DNA of 64,000 bases from Acidisoma cellulosilyticum (GTDB lineage: Bacteria; Pseudomonadota; Alphaproteobacteria; Acetobacterales; Acetobacteraceae): contig NZ_JAESVA010000005.1 of assembly GCF_020621385.1 (NCBI RefSeq), forward strand, positions 486,659 to 550,658. Direction: 5' to 3'. This document shows, piece by piece, positions 62,581-64,000 of the stretch (position 1 is the first letter of the stretch; each line of letters starts with the position of its first letter). Made by a program: the position numbers and the translations under genes. Under the pieces are notes generated by a model, which was not told the DNA's origin, searched no databases, and saw nothing but the letters and a program-made list of their open reading frames with translations.

Positions 62581-64000
62581 TTAGGCGGCCTTGATCGTCT
62601 TCGTCTTCTTCTTGGTCTTCTGACCCGCGATGACCTTCGCCCGCGCGGCCAGGGTCGCGCGGATCGCATCCACTTCGGCGCCCGTCACCTTCAGGTCGGC
62701 GCAGCCCAGCACGTCCCAGGCCAAGGGCGAGAAGTCGGCATGCAGCACAACCGGCATGCCGCCATTCTCGAACATCGCGCGGCCGCCCGTCTCCAGATAG
62801 CTTTCGGCCGGCAGGCCTTCCGCCAGCAGAACCTCATGCTGCGCCAGTTCGACATGGAAGTAGGTGACGCGCTCGATCGAGAGGTCGAAGCGCACAGTGC
62901 TGTCGTTGATGAGGTATTTCACCGGCACCAGCACGCCTTCGGCGAAGACCGCATGGTCAGGCGACAGCAGCAGGTCGCGCACCGGCATGTTTTTGCCGAA
63001 AGCACCCGCTGCGACGCGCACCGGCCGCACCTTCTCGGGTGCTGCATGGCGCGCGATATTGACGGTCCGATGACCGATCCAGGTCACCGGGGTCAGGCGC
63101 CGCTCGCCATCGGTCACCGTGATGACCTGGTCGCCGTCGCGCAGCGCTTCCACCGCAATCTCGCCGCGCGCGGTCAGAATGCGCGTGCCGGAAGCGAAGC
63201 AGGGCAGCACATCGATGCCGAGGATCAGATCGCCCGCCGGGTCGGTGGCATAGGTGAAGTCGGACGCCTGATAGTCGCCGTCGAAGGTGATCGTGCCGGT
63301 AACCTTGCCGTCCTGGCTGAAGGTCATCACATCATCGGCGAAGCTATGCGTATCATCGGCCAGACCCGCAAGGGTGATGCTGTCCCCGGCTGCGAAATGC
63401 GCGACGGTGGCGGCGAAGGCGCTCGGGTCGTCCACAACCACGCTGTTGCTGCCGGCGCCGAAGTCGATGGTCTGGCTGGCGTCGACCGCGATTTCGAATG
63501 TCGCCGTGCCGCCATTCTCGACCGTGATCATGCCGGCAGAGCCACCGGCCTTCAGGTTTGTATCGACCACCAGCTGCCCGGCATCGACGTCAATCACGCC
63601 CGTATTGGTGAAGGTGTTGATGAATTGAATATTCGCTGTGCTGCCCTGGCCGACAGTGAGCGTTCCAGCATTCGCGAAAGTCCCGAAAGGCTGGACATCC
63701 AGCGTCGCACCACCTGCGACGGTGATGGCACCATTGTTGATGAAGGCCGGGCTCTCCAGATCCATCTCGCCGGAGGCCGCGTCGGCGATGATGCTGCCGT
63801 CGTTGATGATGGTGCCGGCGCCGTCGCTGGCGAGTGCGACGTCAAGGAAGGCCGTGGTGGTTGTCTGGACGACGACGCCGGTGCCGAGCGTCAGGATGCC
63901 GCCGGCGCTGAGGCTGTCGAGGCCGCCGGCGCTGCCGATGGTGATGGTGGTATTGTCGAGACTGTCGGTCGCGTCGTTGAACAGCAGGGTGCTGTCCGCG
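62581..64000 (-). CDS. Surface-type beta-helix-like protein with C-terminal Hint domain (5' end outside window)
   Basis: The minus-strand frame stays open from the stop at 62581 to the window edge, so at least 473 residues are present and the true start is beyond 64000; the ATG at 63765 is internal. The visible N-terminal part is made of repeats such as FINNGAITVAGGATLDVQ and ANAGTLTVGQGSTANIQF, typical of autotransporter-like beta-helix adhesins. A Hint module begins at the Cys of LPCFASGTRILTARG and shows LLLSPDHAVF, VPVKYLIN and YFHVELAQHEVLLAEG. A Lys/Thr-rich tail (KTKKKTKTIKAA) closes the protein. Confidence 0.75.
   Translation of the reverse strand, partial: ADSTLLFNDATDSLDNTTITIGSAGGLDSLSAGGILTLGTGVVVQTTTTAFLDVALASDGAGTIINDGSIIADAASGEMDLESPAFINNGAITVAGGATLDVQPFGTFANAGTLTVGQGSTANIQFINTFTNTGVIDVDAGQLVVDTNLKAGGSAGMITVENGGTATFEIAVDASQTIDFGAGSNSVVVDDPSAFAATVAHFAAGDSITLAGLADDTHSFADDVMTFSQDGKVTGTITFDGDYQASDFTYATDPAGDLILGIDVLPCFASGTRILTARGEIAVEALRDGDQVITVTDGERRLTPVTWIGHRTVNIARHAAPEKVRPVRVAAGAFGKNMPVRDLLLSPDHAVFAEGVLVPVKYLINDSTVRFDLSIERVTYFHVELAQHEVLLAEGLPAESYLETGGRAMFENGGMPVVLHADFSPLAWDVLGCADLKVTGAEVDAIRATLAARAKVIAGQKTKKKTKTIKAA

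Overview
The window looks like a chromosomal segment of a GC-rich alphaproteobacterium. I infer a member of the Acetobacteraceae or a close relative, because two surface-type proteins with C-terminal Hint domains flank the window and because the gene content (polyol dehydrogenases, many uptake systems, GntR/DeoR regulators, dispersed REP-like hairpins) fits that group. No rRNA, tRNA, CRISPR array, phage gene or transposase is seen. Coding density is high, and many neighbouring genes share ATGA/TGATG overlaps.

Layout. 1-9.7 kb: 3' end of a methylthioribose kinase gene, a HAF-repeat/Hint protein, a GntR-CPA1 antiporter-MATE operon, a nitronate monooxygenase, two tandem epoxide-hydrolase-like proteins and a MarR regulator. 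9.8-17.5 kb: a GNAT acetyltransferase, then a minus-strand operon (M19 dipeptidase, three aldo/keto reductases, one SDR) preceded by an AsmA protein. 17.5-26.4 kb: a GST, a gamma-glutamyltransferase-like protein, a large MscS channel with an S49 protease, a PIG-L deacetylase, an exported Gly/His/Trp-rich protein and a Spy/CpxP-like protein. 26.6-33.3 kb: a sugar/polyol island with an L-xylulose-reductase-like SDR, an aldolase-like barrel protein, an ADP-PFK/GK-family kinase, a DeoR regulator, an IolE-like barrel protein and two more SDRs, one close to galactitol dehydrogenase. 33.4-36.0 kb: three molybdenum-cofactor accessory genes (XdhC, MoeA-like, MocA-like).

36-46.7 kb: a DeoR regulator divergent from a peptide-type ABC operon, whose fused ATPase has one degenerate nucleotide site. 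An M20 carbamoylase-type hydrolase and two choline-kinase-like phosphotransferases follow, then repeats and a second PIG-L deacetylase. 46.8-52.3 kb: an orphan MazE-like antitoxin, then an acetoin dehydrogenase cluster (AcoR-like regulator without its AAA+ domain, acoA, acoB, acoC, butanediol-dehydrogenase-like SDR). 52.4-60.9 kb: a tightly coupled operon of HutC-type GntR regulator, ADP-ribosylglycohydrolase, PfkB kinase, complete ABC importer and GH63-like glycosidase. It recalls the poorly characterised E. coli yegTUVW locus but has a different transporter and an added glycosidase. 61-64 kb: an LLM flavin monooxygenase and a second, truncated Hint protein.

The best candidates for undescribed biology are the 26.6-33.3 kb polyol/ketose island with its regularly spaced operator array, the 52.4-60.9 kb Yeg-like glycoside operon, and the asymmetric fused peptide-importer ATPase. 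A modular hairpin/MITE-like repeat family sits at gene 3' ends and in two cases supplies stop codons.
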